Shown here: piece after piece, positions 34,719-44,321 of the stretch
Layout: each line of letters opens with the position of its first letter
Position numbering within the stretch: the first letter of the stretch is position 1
NCBI RefSeq assembly: GCF_013618635.1
Contig: NZ_JABLSJ010000004.1
Location: 124,001 to 188,000 of the forward strand
Length of the DNA: 64,000 nt
Reading direction: 5' to 3'
From: Thalassobacillus sp. CUG 92003
GTDB taxonomy: Bacteria; Bacillota; Bacilli; Bacillales; Halobacillaceae
The notes under the pieces: model-generated
Database searches by the model: none
What the model was told of the DNA's origin: nothing
What the model saw: only the letters and a program-made list of their open reading frames with translations
Translations under genes and position numbers: made by a program

Positions 34719-37175
34719 TTACAGATCTTCTTCAGTTACTTGAAAAGGGGCTTCGTACTCCGGCTGCAGCCATGAATGGACGACCACTCCACTTGAGTCG
34801 ACATCTAAAATATATGAGCCGTTACTATAGCGGTCGTTGGCTTTTAAGCTCATCGGCGCCACAGTTGCCAATTCGCCCTTTTCAGTTTTCAGCACGACCG
34901 TTTCGTTACGCGTGACCACATGCATATCCACAAGACGGTGCGGATGCTTTTTCAACTCTCTTAGCATCACGACGCCCCGCTTAGCCCGCGACGTTTGCTC
35001 GAATTCCTTCAACCTCATCCGTTTCACAGCACCACGGTGTGTCGTAATGACAATTGAAGGGTCAGCCAGATCATCGAACACTTGGCCGGATACCACATAC
35101 TCATCCTCTTTCAATTGAATGGCTTTAACTCCGCCGGCACGCTGACCGACCGTATTGACTTCGCTTTCATGATACCAGAGACCAAACGCCTTGTTGGACG
35201 CAATAAATATATCTGAATGCCCAGAAGTCAAATGCACATCCACTACTTCATCGTCAGACTTCAATTTTATTGCCATTAACGGCTTAGAATTACGCTGGGC
35301 ATAATAGGCAGCGAGTTCTGTTTTTTTGACTGTCCCTCTTTTCGTAAAGAACAATAAATAGCGCGACTCATCAAACTCGCGTATCGGAATGGCTTTCACT
35401 AAGCGCTCATCCTTATCGATCGGGATAAGGTTCGCCACATGCTGACCTAAGTCTTTCCACCTGATATCAGGGATTTCATGCACCGGTAAATATAAATAGT
35501 TCCCTTTATCCGTAAATAGCAGCAAGGTATCTGTCGTATTGATTTCAACTAGCCTCAACAGATGGTCGCCGTCTTTTATGGCGAAGCCCTCCCCGTTTGA
35601 AGCTGCGTACGACCTTAGGCTCGTCCTTTTAATATAGCCGTCTCGCGTAACAGAAAGCAGCACATCTTCACTGGCCACAGTCACTTCGAGGTCGACTTTC
35701 AATTCAGATATTTCTGCTTCGATTTCGGTTCGTCTCGGGTCTTGATACTGCTTCTTGATTTTGCGCAAATCCCGTTTGATCACCTTAAGCAATTCATTTT
35801 CATCACCAAGCAGTTTTTCTAAATAGGCGATGCGTTCTCTCAATTCTTCCGCTTCCTTTTCTAAGGCGGTAATGTCTGTGTTCGTCAAGCGGTACAATTG
35901 CAGCGTTACAATGGCCTCTGCTTGTTTTTCTGTAAATTCATACTGCTCAACGAGTCGGTTTTTCGCATCCTGTTTGTCCTGTGATGCTCTGATGGTTGCA
36001 ATTACATCGTCAAGTATCGAAATAGCTTTAATTAAGCCTTCGACAATGTGGGCACGCTCCTGAGCTTTATTCAAATCATAGACCGATTGTCTCGTCACCA
36101 CTTCTTTTTGATGCTCAACATAAGATTCTATCATCATCTTCAGATTCAACAGTTTAGGGGTCCGGCCATGAATCGCGACCATATTGAAGTGATACGTCAC
36201 TTGCAGATCGGTATTTTTATACAAGTAATTCAGTACACCTTCGCTATTGGCATCTTTCTTCAACTCGATGACAATGCGCATGCCTGTCCGATCCGTCTCG
36301 TCTCTAACTTCAGCAATCCCTTCCACTTTGCGGTCTATGCGTAATTCGTCCATTTTCTTGACAAGGCTTGCTTTGTTGACCTCATACGGAATTTCATCAA
36401 TAACAATCTGCGCTTTATTGCCGCGCAATTGCTCAATGTCAGCCCGACTTCTGACTACCACTTTTCCTTTTCCTGTCTCATAAGCACTCTTGATGCCGTC
36501 AACGCCCTGAATAATGCCACCTGTCGGAAAATCCGGACCCTTCATCTTCGTCATCAATTCATCAACCGATACATCAGGTTTATCAATACTCATGATCACG
36601 GCGTCAATGACTTCACTTATATTATGAGGCGGAATATCCGTCGCGTATCCGGCAGATATTCCCGTTGATCCATTGACGAGCAGATTAGGGAATTTAGCCG
36701 GTAAGACGACCGGTTCTTCGATGGTGTCATCGAAATTCGGTATAAAGTCGACCGTTTCTTTCTCTATGTTCTGGAGCAACTCGCTTGAGATGCTCGCGAG
36801 ACGAGCTTCGGTATAACGCATGGCGGCAGGAGGATCGCCATCCACACTGCCATTGTTGCCGTGCATTTCTACCAATCCATGTCGTACTTTCCAATCCTGG
36901 CTTAACCGGACCATTGCGTCATAAACAGAGGTATCCCCGTGGGGGTGGTAGTTACCTATGACCGTTCCGACCGTTTTTGCCGATTTCCGGTACGGCTTTT
37001 CGTAGGTGTTACGTTCTTGATGCATGGCGTAAAGAATCCGCCGTTGTACAGGTTTAAGACCGTCACGAACGTCCGGGAGCGCCCGATCCTGGATGATATA
37101 TTTACTATAACGGCCGAAGCGGTCCCCCATGACCTCTTCAAGCGGCAAGTCTAAATAACGTTCTTGTTCAGCCAA
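34719..37175 (-). CDS. parC: DNA topoisomerase IV subunit A
   Basis: The DNA-cutting subunit that decatenates daughter chromosomes. The 818-aa product has the winged-helix region with catalytic Tyr 121 (AAMRYTEARL), and a C-terminal beta-pinwheel of repeated blades (for example SYAASNGEGFAIKDG). The quinolone region reads YHPHGDTSVYDAMVRLSQDW: Thr 82 and Asp 86 stand where S. aureus ParC has Ser 80 and Glu 84. The start is TTG after GGAGGAC. It is 14 bases downstream of parE, so one operon. Confidence 0.97.
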   Translation of the reverse strand: MAEQERYLDLPLEEVMGDRFGRYSKYIIQDRALPDVRDGLKPVQRRILYAMHQERNTYEKPYRKSAKTVGTVIGNYHPHGDTSVYDAMVRLSQDWKVRHGLVEMHGNNGSVDGDPPAAMRYTEARLASISSELLQNIEKETVDFIPNFDDTIEEPVVLPAKFPNLLVNGSTGISAGYATDIPPHNISEVIDAVIMSIDKPDVSVDELMTKMKGPDFPTGGIIQGVDGIKSAYETGKGKVVVRSRADIEQLRGNKAQIVIDEIPYEVNKASLVKKMDELRIDRKVEGIAEVRDETDRTGMRIVIELKKDANSEGVLNYLYKNTDLQVTYHFNMVAIHGRTPKLLNLKMMIESYVEHQKEVVTRQSVYDLNKAQERAHIVEGLIKAISILDDVIATIRASQDKQDAKNRLVEQYEFTEKQAEAIVTLQLYRLTNTDITALEKEAEELRERIAYLEKLLGDENELLKVIKRDLRKIKKQYQDPRRTEIEAEISELKVDLEVTVASEDVLLSVTRDGYIKRTSLRSYAASNGEGFAIKDGDHLLRLVEINTTDTLLLFTDKGNYLYLPVHEIPDIRWKDLGQHVANLIPIDKDERLVKAIPIREFDESRYLLFFTKRGTVKKTELAAYYAQRNSKPLMAIKLKSDDEVVDVHLTSGHSDIFIASNKAFGLWYHESEVNTVGQRAGGVKAIQLKEDEYVVSGQVFDDLADPSIVITTHRGAVKRMRLKEFEQTSRAKRGVVMLRELKKHPHRLVDMHVVTRNETVVLKTEKGELATVAPMSLKANDRYSNGSYILDVDSSGVVVHSWLQPEYEAPFQVTEEDL

Positions 37176-37189
37176 AAGCGCGTCCTCCT

Positions 37190-39145
37190 CTATGTCTGAA
37201 TTTTATCGTTTTCTAGTATATTAGCTGCGTCTTCAAGTCCGAAAGCGACATGAGATTCTATCCACTTTCTCCGAGGCTCAACCTTATCGCCCATAAGCGT
37301 GGTGACACGACGCTCCGCTTGAGCCAAATCGTCAATCGTAACGCGGATCAACGTTCGTGTTTCCGGGCTCATGGTTGTCTCCCAGAGTTGTTCAGCATTC
37401 ATTTCGCCTAACCCTTTGTATCTCTGAACGGCATAGCCGTTTTTAAATCGTTGGCACGCTTCTTTCATGCCTTCATCATCCCAGGCGTATTCAGATTGCT
37501 CCTTTTTTCCTTTACCTTTGGAAATTTTGTAAAGAGGCGGCAGAGCGATGAATACACGACCTTCTTCAACCAGTGGTCTCATATACCGGTAAAAAAAGGT
37601 GAGCAGCAATACCTGGATGTGAGCGCCATCCGTATCGGCATCCGTCATAATGATGATTTTGCTATAATTGCAATCTTCAAGGTTAAAGTCACCGCCGACA
37701 CCCGCTCCAATCGTATGGATAATGGTCGAAATTTCTTCGTTTTTAAATATATCGGCAAGTTTCGCTTTTTCTGTATTGATGACCTTCCCTCTAAGCGGCA
37801 GCACAGCCTGAAACTTGCGGTCACGGCCTTGTTTGGCAGACCCTCCCGCCGAGTCGCCCTCTACGAGATACAACTCATTCTTTTTGGAGTCCTTTGACTG
37901 GGCAGGTGTCAATTTGCCGCTTAACATCGTATCCTTACGTTTCTTTTTCTTTCCTGTACGCGCTTCTTCCCGAGCTTTACGGGCAGCATCGCGTGCTTCT
38001 TTCGCTTTGATGGCTTTTCGGATCAACATCCCAGCGATATCCGGGTTTTCTTCAAGAAAATAAGAAAGTTGTTCGGAAACAATCGAATCTACAGCCGATC
38101 TGGCTTCTGACGTACCAAGCTTACTCTTGGTCTGTCCCTCAAACTGCAGTAAATCCTCTGGAATTCGCACCGAGATGATAGCCGTAAAACCTTCTCGTAT
38201 ATCACTACCATCAAGGTTTTTATCTTTTTCCTTCAATTGGGCCGTTTTCCTAGCGTAATCATTAAAAACACGCGTGATGGCTGTTTTGGAACCAGATTCA
38301 TGCGTGCCGCCGTCTTTCGTTCTGACATTATTGACGAAGGAAAGCATGCTCTCGGCAAATCCATCGTTGAACTGAAAAGCAAAATCGACTTCAATACCAG
38401 CATGGTTCCCCTCAAACGACACAACAGGATGAAGCGTGTCTTTTTCTTCATTCAAATAACTGACAAAGGATTCGATGCCGTCATCGTATTTGAAACTGTC
38501 GTGCAGGTTTTCCCGTTCATCCGTCAGCTTAATTTCAAATCCTTTCAGCAAAAATGCAGCTTCCCGCAATCGTTCTGACAAGGTTTCAAAATTAAAGGTG
38601 ATCATAGAAAAGATAGCCGGATCAGGTTTGAAGCGTATCGTCGTGCCTGATTTACGAGTCGTGCCGATTTGGTCGAGTGACGTAACAGGCACACCGCCAT
38701 TCTCAAACCGCTGTTTAAATATGTGCCCGTCACGATAAATGGTGACTTCCAGCCATTCGGATAAAGCATTGACCACAGACGCGCCGACACCGTGAAGACC
38801 GCCGCTCGACTTATAACCGCCCTGGCCGAATTTTCCTCCTGCGTGCAATACAGTTAAAATGACTTCCGGTGTTGGTTTGCCAGAGCTATGGATCCCCGTG
38901 GGCATTCCGCGCCCCTCGTCCTTGATTGATACGCTGCCATCTTTATGGACCACCACAGATAGACTGGATCCGTAACCGGCTAGCGCTTCATCTACGGCGT
39001 TATCGACAATTTCAAAAATAAGATGGTGCAGCCCGCGATGATCAGTCGACCCGATATACATCCCGGGACGTTTTCTAACGGCCTCAAGCCCTTCAAGTAC
39101 CTGGATAGAATCATCAGAATAATATTGCTCAGTTAGCTTTGCCAT
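37190..39145 (-). CDS. parE: DNA topoisomerase IV subunit B
   Basis: The ATPase subunit of topoisomerase IV. The 651-aa protein has the GHKL motifs EIVDNAVDEALAGYG and GGLHGVGASVVNALSEWLEV, the TOPRIM motif LYLVEGDSAGGSAKQGRDR with the metal residues (IIIMTDADTDGAHIQVLLL), and the PLRGKVINTEKA element of type II enzymes. The arrangement parE-parC after yneT is that of B. subtilis. A promoter with a LexA box lies upstream. Confidence 0.97.
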   Translation of the reverse strand: MAKLTEQYYSDDSIQVLEGLEAVRKRPGMYIGSTDHRGLHHLIFEIVDNAVDEALAGYGSSLSVVVHKDGSVSIKDEGRGMPTGIHSSGKPTPEVILTVLHAGGKFGQGGYKSSGGLHGVGASVVNALSEWLEVTIYRDGHIFKQRFENGGVPVTSLDQIGTTRKSGTTIRFKPDPAIFSMITFNFETLSERLREAAFLLKGFEIKLTDERENLHDSFKYDDGIESFVSYLNEEKDTLHPVVSFEGNHAGIEVDFAFQFNDGFAESMLSFVNNVRTKDGGTHESGSKTAITRVFNDYARKTAQLKEKDKNLDGSDIREGFTAIISVRIPEDLLQFEGQTKSKLGTSEARSAVDSIVSEQLSYFLEENPDIAGMLIRKAIKAKEARDAARKAREEARTGKKKKRKDTMLSGKLTPAQSKDSKKNELYLVEGDSAGGSAKQGRDRKFQAVLPLRGKVINTEKAKLADIFKNEEISTIIHTIGAGVGGDFNLEDCNYSKIIIMTDADTDGAHIQVLLLTFFYRYMRPLVEEGRVFIALPPLYKISKGKGKKEQSEYAWDDEGMKEACQRFKNGYAVQRYKGLGEMNAEQLWETTMSPETRTLIRVTIDDLAQAERRVTTLMGDKVEPRRKWIESHVAFGLEDAANILENDKIQT

Positions 39146-39188
39146 CTTCGCCTCTATCTCCTTTCAAATACGACACATTCTACTCTCT

Positions 39189-39217
39189 ATATTAGAACGA
39201 ATGTTCGTATATGTAAA
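39189..39217 (-). promoter_or_regulatory. parE-parC promoter with LexA (SOS) box in the spacer
   Basis: On the minus strand TTTACA (39212-39217), a 17-base spacer and TAATAT (39189-39194). The spacer contains GAACGAATGTTCG at 39195-39207, matching the Bacillus SOS box CGAACNNNNGTTCG at 13 of 14 positions. LexA bound here would block the promoter; parEC is known to be in the B. subtilis SOS regulon. Confidence 0.8.
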
Positions 39218-39293
39218 CGTTCCATCATAATCGTCGCTTGTCTTATTTTAGCTTGTTTATAGGATTTAGCAAATATACAGTTCAGACCCACAT

Positions 39294-39322
39294 GAAAAAA
39301 TCCCTGTCATGACAGGGATTTT
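39294..39322 (-). terminator. Terminator of yneT
   Basis: AAATCCCTGTCATGACAGGGATTT is written here as two 12-base halves: a perfect self-complementary stem (39298-39321) followed by T6 on the minus strand, about 11 bases after the yneT stop. Confidence 0.85.
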
Positions 39323-39332
39323 ACCTTGAAAT

Positions 39333-39752
39333 TCATTTTACATCTAAAACGGAATGAGCAACTTTAATGCACATGTCCATGACTACAATCATACCAGAGT
39401 CCTGTAAATTTGCCCAGGCTTCTTCATTGCTCACGCCTTGCTGAGCCCAAAACATTTTGGCATCGATCGCTTTAGCTTCATTAGCAATCTCCGGCAGGAA
39501 TTCTGAGCGTCGGAAAACATTGATAATATCGATCGGGTCCTCGACGTCCAACAAACTGAGATAAGCGCGCTGCCCGAGCACTTGATCAACGTTGGGGTTA
39601 ACAGGAATGATGCGATAACCTGCCTCCTGCATCGCCTTTGATATCTGATAGGATGTCCGATGTGGTTTATCGGACAACCCGATAACCGCGATGATTTTAG
39701 ATGCCTGCAGCCCGTTTCGGATTGTGTTCTTATCGGGATTCTGAATGTGCAT
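39333..39752 (-). CDS. yneT: CoA-binding protein YneT
   Basis: A Rossmann-like CoA-binding domain of 139 aa, with the family's IIAVIGLSDKPHRTSYQISK and RIIPVNPNVDQVLGQRAYLS elements and FWAQQGVSNEEAWANLQDSG. Exact role unknown; related proteins bind CoA. Synteny with parE-parC is that of B. subtilis yneT. The ATG 39752 is 7 bases from TAGGAGG; an earlier TTG at 39773 lies before that site and inside the end of opuFB. Confidence 0.92.
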   Translation of the reverse strand: MHIQNPDKNTIRNGLQASKIIAVIGLSDKPHRTSYQISKAMQEAGYRIIPVNPNVDQVLGQRAYLSLLDVEDPIDIINVFRRSEFLPEIANEAKAIDAKMFWAQQGVSNEEAWANLQDSGMIVVMDMCIKVAHSVLDVK

Positions 39753-39762
39753 AACCTGCCTC

Positions 39763-41289
39763 CTATCCTTCAATTAAGCCTTCTTCTACAAGGTATTCAC
39801 GTGCAATGTCTTCAGGATCTTCATCTTCATAATCAGCCTGGTAATTCATTGCCCTCATCTCGTCACCGGATATTTTTCCACCCAATTGATTCAAAATCTC
39901 TTTTAATTCTGGATGTTCATCCAACGTTTCCTGACGCATCAACGGTGCACCCTGGTATGGCGGGAACAAGTTTTTAGGATCATCTAACACGGTCAGATTC
40001 AGTTCATTCATGTAACTGGCCGTGGCATAAGCATCAATGATATCCACGTTGCCTTTTTCAATTGCCCCTTGACGAAGGCCAGGATCCATCGTTTCTACCG
40101 TACCTAACTCGATATTGTATAATTCTTTCATACCTTGGTAACCATCTTCGCGATCGCGGAACTCCAACGTAAATCCGGCTGTCACTTGATCTTGAATAGT
40201 CTGTAAATCACCGATTGATTGTAAATTGTACTGCTCTGCGAACTTCTGGGTAGTAGCTATGGCATACGTGTTGTTAAATTCCATTGGTTCAAGATAGGCC
40301 ATATTGTATTCCGCTTGCATCCCCTCTTGTGCTTGTTGATAAACAGCCTGCGATTCATTGCTATCTGCCTGTTCTTCTAATAATGTAACCAAAGCCGTAC
40401 CCGTAAATTCAGGGTAAATGTCAATGCTCCCCTGCTGAAGGGCGCTGAACACGAGATCGGTCTTCCCGAGATTCGGCTCTAAGCTCACCGTTAAGTCAGA
40501 TTCTTCTTCGATCAACAACTTGTACATGTTGATCAAAATTGTGGGTTCTGAACCTAGTTTGGCCCCCAGTACGAGATCAGCTCGTTTTTCGCCTTGAAAA
40601 GCCAAAGGACCGACAGCAATCAAGGCCGCAATTACAAGCAGCGATACGAGGGATCGAAAACCTGATTTAGCAGATGTCCGTTCAAACATACGCAAAATCA
40701 CATCCAGCAGAATCGCCAATAAAGCAGCCGGTATCGCGCCCAGTATAATCAAATTGATATCGCCGCCGCGGTCAAGTCCTAATAGAATTAATTCACCTAA
40801 TCCACCGGCACCTATCAAGGCTGCAATGGTCGTCGTCCCAACAATCAACACCATAGAGGTGCGGATCCCTGCCATAATGACAGGCATGGCGATCGGCAGC
40901 TCTACTTTGGATAGCCTGCGAAACGAGTTCATTCCCATACCGGTCGCTGCTTCCTTCAAAGCAGGATCCACCTCTTTGATCCCTGTATATGTGTTTCTTA
41001 AGATCGGAAGCAACCCATAAGCTGTAAGGGCAATAACAGCCGGTGTTTGACCGATTCCGAAAAACGGGATTAAAAAGGCCAGGACAGCTAAGCTCGGAAT
41101 GGTTTGCGTGATAGCGGCCACACCTATAATCGGCTCGGCAACCCGTTGATAGCGTGTCAGCACAAGCGCTACAGGAACGGATATCAACGTTGCGATCACC
41201 AGCGCAATAATGGAGATTTGAAAATGCTCCCATATTTTCACCATGAGCTCACTTTGTCTTGCTTCAAACACTTGCATAAACGCACTCAT
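39763..41289 (-). CDS. opuFB: OpuF-type fused ABC permease and substrate-binding protein
   Basis: A 508-aa fusion. The first ~220 residues form a permease with 5-6 spans and the EAA-like motif LKEAATGMGMNSFRRLSKVE. The second part (from about residue 235) is an OpuAC/ProX-type binding domain: GAKLGSEPTILINMYKLLIE, then DIYPEFTGTALVTLL. It imports glycine betaine or related compatible solutes. Single-chain TMD-binding domain fusions are the OpuF type in Bacillus; OpuC-type systems have separate genes. It overlaps opuFA by 4 bases (ATGA). Confidence 0.92.
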   Translation of the reverse strand: MSAFMQVFEARQSELMVKIWEHFQISIIALVIATLISVPVALVLTRYQRVAEPIIGVAAITQTIPSLAVLAFLIPFFGIGQTPAVIALTAYGLLPILRNTYTGIKEVDPALKEAATGMGMNSFRRLSKVELPIAMPVIMAGIRTSMVLIVGTTTIAALIGAGGLGELILLGLDRGGDINLIILGAIPAALLAILLDVILRMFERTSAKSGFRSLVSLLVIAALIAVGPLAFQGEKRADLVLGAKLGSEPTILINMYKLLIEEESDLTVSLEPNLGKTDLVFSALQQGSIDIYPEFTGTALVTLLEEQADSNESQAVYQQAQEGMQAEYNMAYLEPMEFNNTYAIATTQKFAEQYNLQSIGDLQTIQDQVTAGFTLEFRDREDGYQGMKELYNIELGTVETMDPGLRQGAIEKGNVDIIDAYATASYMNELNLTVLDDPKNLFPPYQGAPLMRQETLDEHPELKEILNQLGGKISGDEMRAMNYQADYEDEDPEDIAREYLVEEGLIEG

Positions 41290-42353
41290 GAGCTCACCAC
41301 CCCATTGTCTGTTTTCATGTTCGCTTTGAGATGGCGGAGAATATCTTTATAGGAGAGTGTTCCGATCAACGTCTCGCCTTTGACCACGGGTAATAGAAAA
41401 AAATCTTGCTGCTCAAACACATCGGCTGCTTCTTTCAATGTCATATCATTTGAAAGGGAAGGCAATTCGATCATTTGTCCGTCTTGAATCGCGCCTGCAT
41501 ATTGCTGCTGTTCATTCCTCAGAACAAACAGCCCTGTGCTCGGATACGCAGCTTCCTCGCCTTCTTTTTGCGTTAAAATCCGGTCCTCCGTTTGATCGAC
41601 CATGACATCTACTGCTGTCTGCCATGGTGATTTCCGTTCACCGATAAAATCTTTCACAAACGCATTAGCTGGCTGCAGGATTAAATTTTGCGGGGTGTCC
41701 AATTGTAAGATTTCCCCTTCCCGCATTAAACAGACACGGTCCCCTAAGGCAAGCGCTTCATCCATATCATGCGTAACGAACACGATTGTCTTTTTAATCT
41801 TTTGCTGCAAGTCTCGAATATCGCTTTGCAGCTGTTCCCTACTGATCGGGTCGAGCGCACTGAACGGTTCATCCATTAAAATGATATCGGGGTCCGCTGC
41901 CAGGGCTCTAATAACGCCGACACGTTGCTGCTGCCCACCCGATAATTCACTCGGTTTTCGCTTCCTATGGGTATCCGGCTCAAGCCCAACCATCTCCATC
42001 AGGTGATCGATCCGTTCTGAAAGCTCTTTTTTCTTCCATTTCTTCATTTCCGGAACAATCGAAATATTTTCTTCTACTGTCATATGCGGAAATAGAGCAA
42101 TTTCCTGTAATACATATCCGATGTTCCAACGCAGTTCATGGATGCTGTATTCCCTTATATCTTTATTATGTATCGAAATGGTGCCGTCCGATGGTTCAAT
42201 CAATCGGTTCACCATTTTCATCAACGTCGTTTTACCACAGCCACTGGGGCCGATTAAGGTCAGCATTTCACCTTCTCGGACCTGTAAATCAATGTGTTTC
42301 AAAGCCTCTGTCCCATCTGGAAATGTTTTCGAAATATCAGCAAACGTGATCAT
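41286..42353 (-). CDS. opuFA: OpuF-type ABC transporter ATP-binding protein with CBS region
   Basis: The ATPase of the compatible-solute importer, 355 aa. It has the Walker A LIGPSGCGKTTLMK, the Q-loop region, the signature LSGGQQQRVGVIRALAADPD, Walker B IILMDEPFSALDP and the switch His in FVTHDMDEALALGDR. The C-terminal third carries CBS-like motifs (FLLPVVKGETLIGTLSYKDI), as in OpuCA/OpuA proteins that sense ionic strength. Overlap of 4 bases with opuFB suggests coupling and equimolar synthesis. Confidence 0.93.
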   Translation of the reverse strand: MITFADISKTFPDGTEALKHIDLQVREGEMLTLIGPSGCGKTTLMKMVNRLIEPSDGTISIHNKDIREYSIHELRWNIGYVLQEIALFPHMTVEENISIVPEMKKWKKKELSERIDHLMEMVGLEPDTHRKRKPSELSGGQQQRVGVIRALAADPDIILMDEPFSALDPISREQLQSDIRDLQQKIKKTIVFVTHDMDEALALGDRVCLMREGEILQLDTPQNLILQPANAFVKDFIGERKSPWQTAVDVMVDQTEDRILTQKEGEEAAYPSTGLFVLRNEQQQYAGAIQDGQMIELPSLSNDMTLKEAADVFEQQDFFLLPVVKGETLIGTLSYKDILRHLKANMKTDNGVVSS

Positions 42354-42387
42354 CTTCTTCCTCCTGTTCTTGCCAAACTAACACTCT

Positions 42388-42411
42388 ATACCCCTTATAT
42401 GGCGTTTAAAA
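42388..42411 (-). promoter_or_regulatory. Possible SigB-type promoter of opuFA-opuFB
   Basis: On the minus strand TTTTAA (42406-42411), a 12-base spacer and GGGTAT (42388-42393), 34 bases before the opuFA start. This resembles the general-stress consensus GTTTAA-N12-14-GGGWAW and would fit salt-stress control. A single match of this length can be chance. Confidence 0.4.
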
Positions 42412-42475
42412 ACTCTTAGGAACGCACGCTGATAGGATGAATCCGCCCGGTTAGACCGAACGGACTGATTAGACC

Positions 42476-44182
42476 TTATTCAGCAAAAAACGTCTCGATG
42501 TTTTGGAAAGTCTCGTGTTGGCCAAATCCTTTGCTCCACGTAGCCAGGCCTTGTAAATCATATTGTTTCATCATATTTACCCGCGACTCTATAGATCGGG
42601 CGTCTTCCAGCCACATTTGATAGCGCGTGCCATTTTCCTCATGCTCCACGTAATGCTGACCTGTCGTTTCATCAAATTGCTTGGTCACATCATGCTCCTT
42701 CATCCATTGTTCAGCCTCTTGCATCGACATCGACTGAGAACTGACTTGCGGGGGGCCGTTTTGTGATTCGTCGATGGTCCATAGGCGCGTGTAAAGAGGT
42801 GCACCCAGCACAAGTTTCTCGTTCGGTATGACATCGAGAATCCTCTGAAGGTTGTTTTCCACCCACGGAAGACTGGCTACACTACCCGCTTCTGAGGCGT
42901 TCGCCCAATGTTCATCATAAGCCATGACCATCACATAGTCCGCGACCTCGGCTATTTCTTTCCGTTCGTAAAATCCAGACCATTGCCCGCTAGCGGAAAT
43001 GAACGTCGTATCCACTGAGATAACCAGCCCCGCATCATGGGCTAATGGGGTCAATTCTCGCAAAAATTGTGTGACATAACGCCCATCTTCTTGATAAACA
43101 TTCTCAAAATCAATATTGATGCCATCTAAATTATACGTCTCAGCATACGCCAACAATTGTTGAATCATATGCTTCCGCTTCTGGTATTGATCGATTACAG
43201 CGGTGGTCAAATCGGGGTCGAAATCATTCGAGAAAAGCGCCCAAACGTGATCCCCGTTATCATGGGCAGACTTTACATAGCGTTTGGATGCTATGTCGGC
43301 CACGTTCCCTTGTTCATTTGCTAACGTAAACCAGGTAGGGGCAAACACATCAACACCAGGCAAATCGTTCACTTCATCCGGATTAGCATCAGGCTGGTAG
43401 ATTGCATCCCATGTCATGTGGAAAGGTTCATTGAACGTGGTGACCTCCTGCTGTTTAGCGTTACTTTTGTTGTTCACCGAAATTTTCTGGGTATCCGTCT
43501 GCATGACTGCATTTGTGGGGATATACCCAGCGACACCTGATGCGGTCACGATGTGGTAATAGCTGTCCTTTTGCCCTGAAATGAATAGCGTCGTTCCAGT
43601 CTCGAGTTCCTTGTAATAAGGCGAAGAGACTGTCGGCTGTTCGCGTAGTTTGCGGTGGACCGCCTGTACGTCTTCTTTAATTATCCCTTTTTGCCGTTCG
43701 TACCCATCAGAAAACAGATGAATGACCTCTGTTTGTTGATTAGTCTTCAGTTGAAGGTCATACACGTCCGAAATCCAATCGAGGGCAATCATCTTAGTCT
43801 CACCATTAGTTTTCACAGCTGGGTATGCCAGCTTGCGAGCTTCATGATCTTTGTAAAACTGCCGGTCATTTAACGGAGCCTGATACACCGCTTGCTCTCG
43901 CGTAACGATGACAGAAGAAGAAGCTTGATCATACAAAATAGTTGAATCTATCTGATTCTGAACGAACGAAAAGGGCACATACGTCTGCTCTCCCGCTTTA
44001 TGTACATCAACAGCCTCTGTTTGTTCATCATTATATAGAATGGAGTACGCATCTGGAAAATATTCAATCTGTTCATTTGAAGCAAACGGATATCTCAATA
44101 AAAACACAATTCCGCCTGCTATGAGAAACAAAACAAAAACGGAAATAAGCACCTTGCGTTGTTTTCTTGCGGCCGCGATCAT
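42476..44182 (-). CDS. Glycoside hydrolase family 18 (YvbX-like) exported/membrane-anchored enzyme
   Basis: A 568-aa protein with an N-terminal membrane anchor or signal (VLISVFVLFLIAGGIVFLL), a region with an SH3-like fold (TLFISGQKDSYYHIVTASGV, ending GYIPTNAV) and a GH18 TIM barrel with the catalytic DGINIDFE at about residues 353-360 and VMAYDEHWANASEAG. GH18 enzymes of bacilli include spore-cortex and cell-wall glucosaminidases. The ATG at 44182 follows AAAGGGAGGGA; a longer frame from 44221 has no such site. It is the only gene between opuF and plsY. Confidence 0.9.
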   Translation of the reverse strand: MIAAARKQRKVLISVFVLFLIAGGIVFLLRYPFASNEQIEYFPDAYSILYNDEQTEAVDVHKAGEQTYVPFSFVQNQIDSTILYDQASSSVIVTREQAVYQAPLNDRQFYKDHEARKLAYPAVKTNGETKMIALDWISDVYDLQLKTNQQTEVIHLFSDGYERQKGIIKEDVQAVHRKLREQPTVSSPYYKELETGTTLFISGQKDSYYHIVTASGVAGYIPTNAVMQTDTQKISVNNKSNAKQQEVTTFNEPFHMTWDAIYQPDANPDEVNDLPGVDVFAPTWFTLANEQGNVADIASKRYVKSAHDNGDHVWALFSNDFDPDLTTAVIDQYQKRKHMIQQLLAYAETYNLDGINIDFENVYQEDGRYVTQFLRELTPLAHDAGLVISVDTTFISASGQWSGFYERKEIAEVADYVMVMAYDEHWANASEAGSVASLPWVENNLQRILDVIPNEKLVLGAPLYTRLWTIDESQNGPPQVSSQSMSMQEAEQWMKEHDVTKQFDETTGQHYVEHEENGTRYQMWLEDARSIESRVNMMKQYDLQGLATWSKGFGQHETFQNIETFFAE

Positions 44183-44321
44183 AATCCCTCCCTTTCGTAT
44201 CTTATCGAATTTAGCACGCAATGAAAAACGATATCAAAGAAAAATGAACATACGCGTTCTTATGAAGAATGGTTCATGATAGAATAAGATAAAGGAACTG
44301 ACGTTGAAGGAGTTTTTATCC

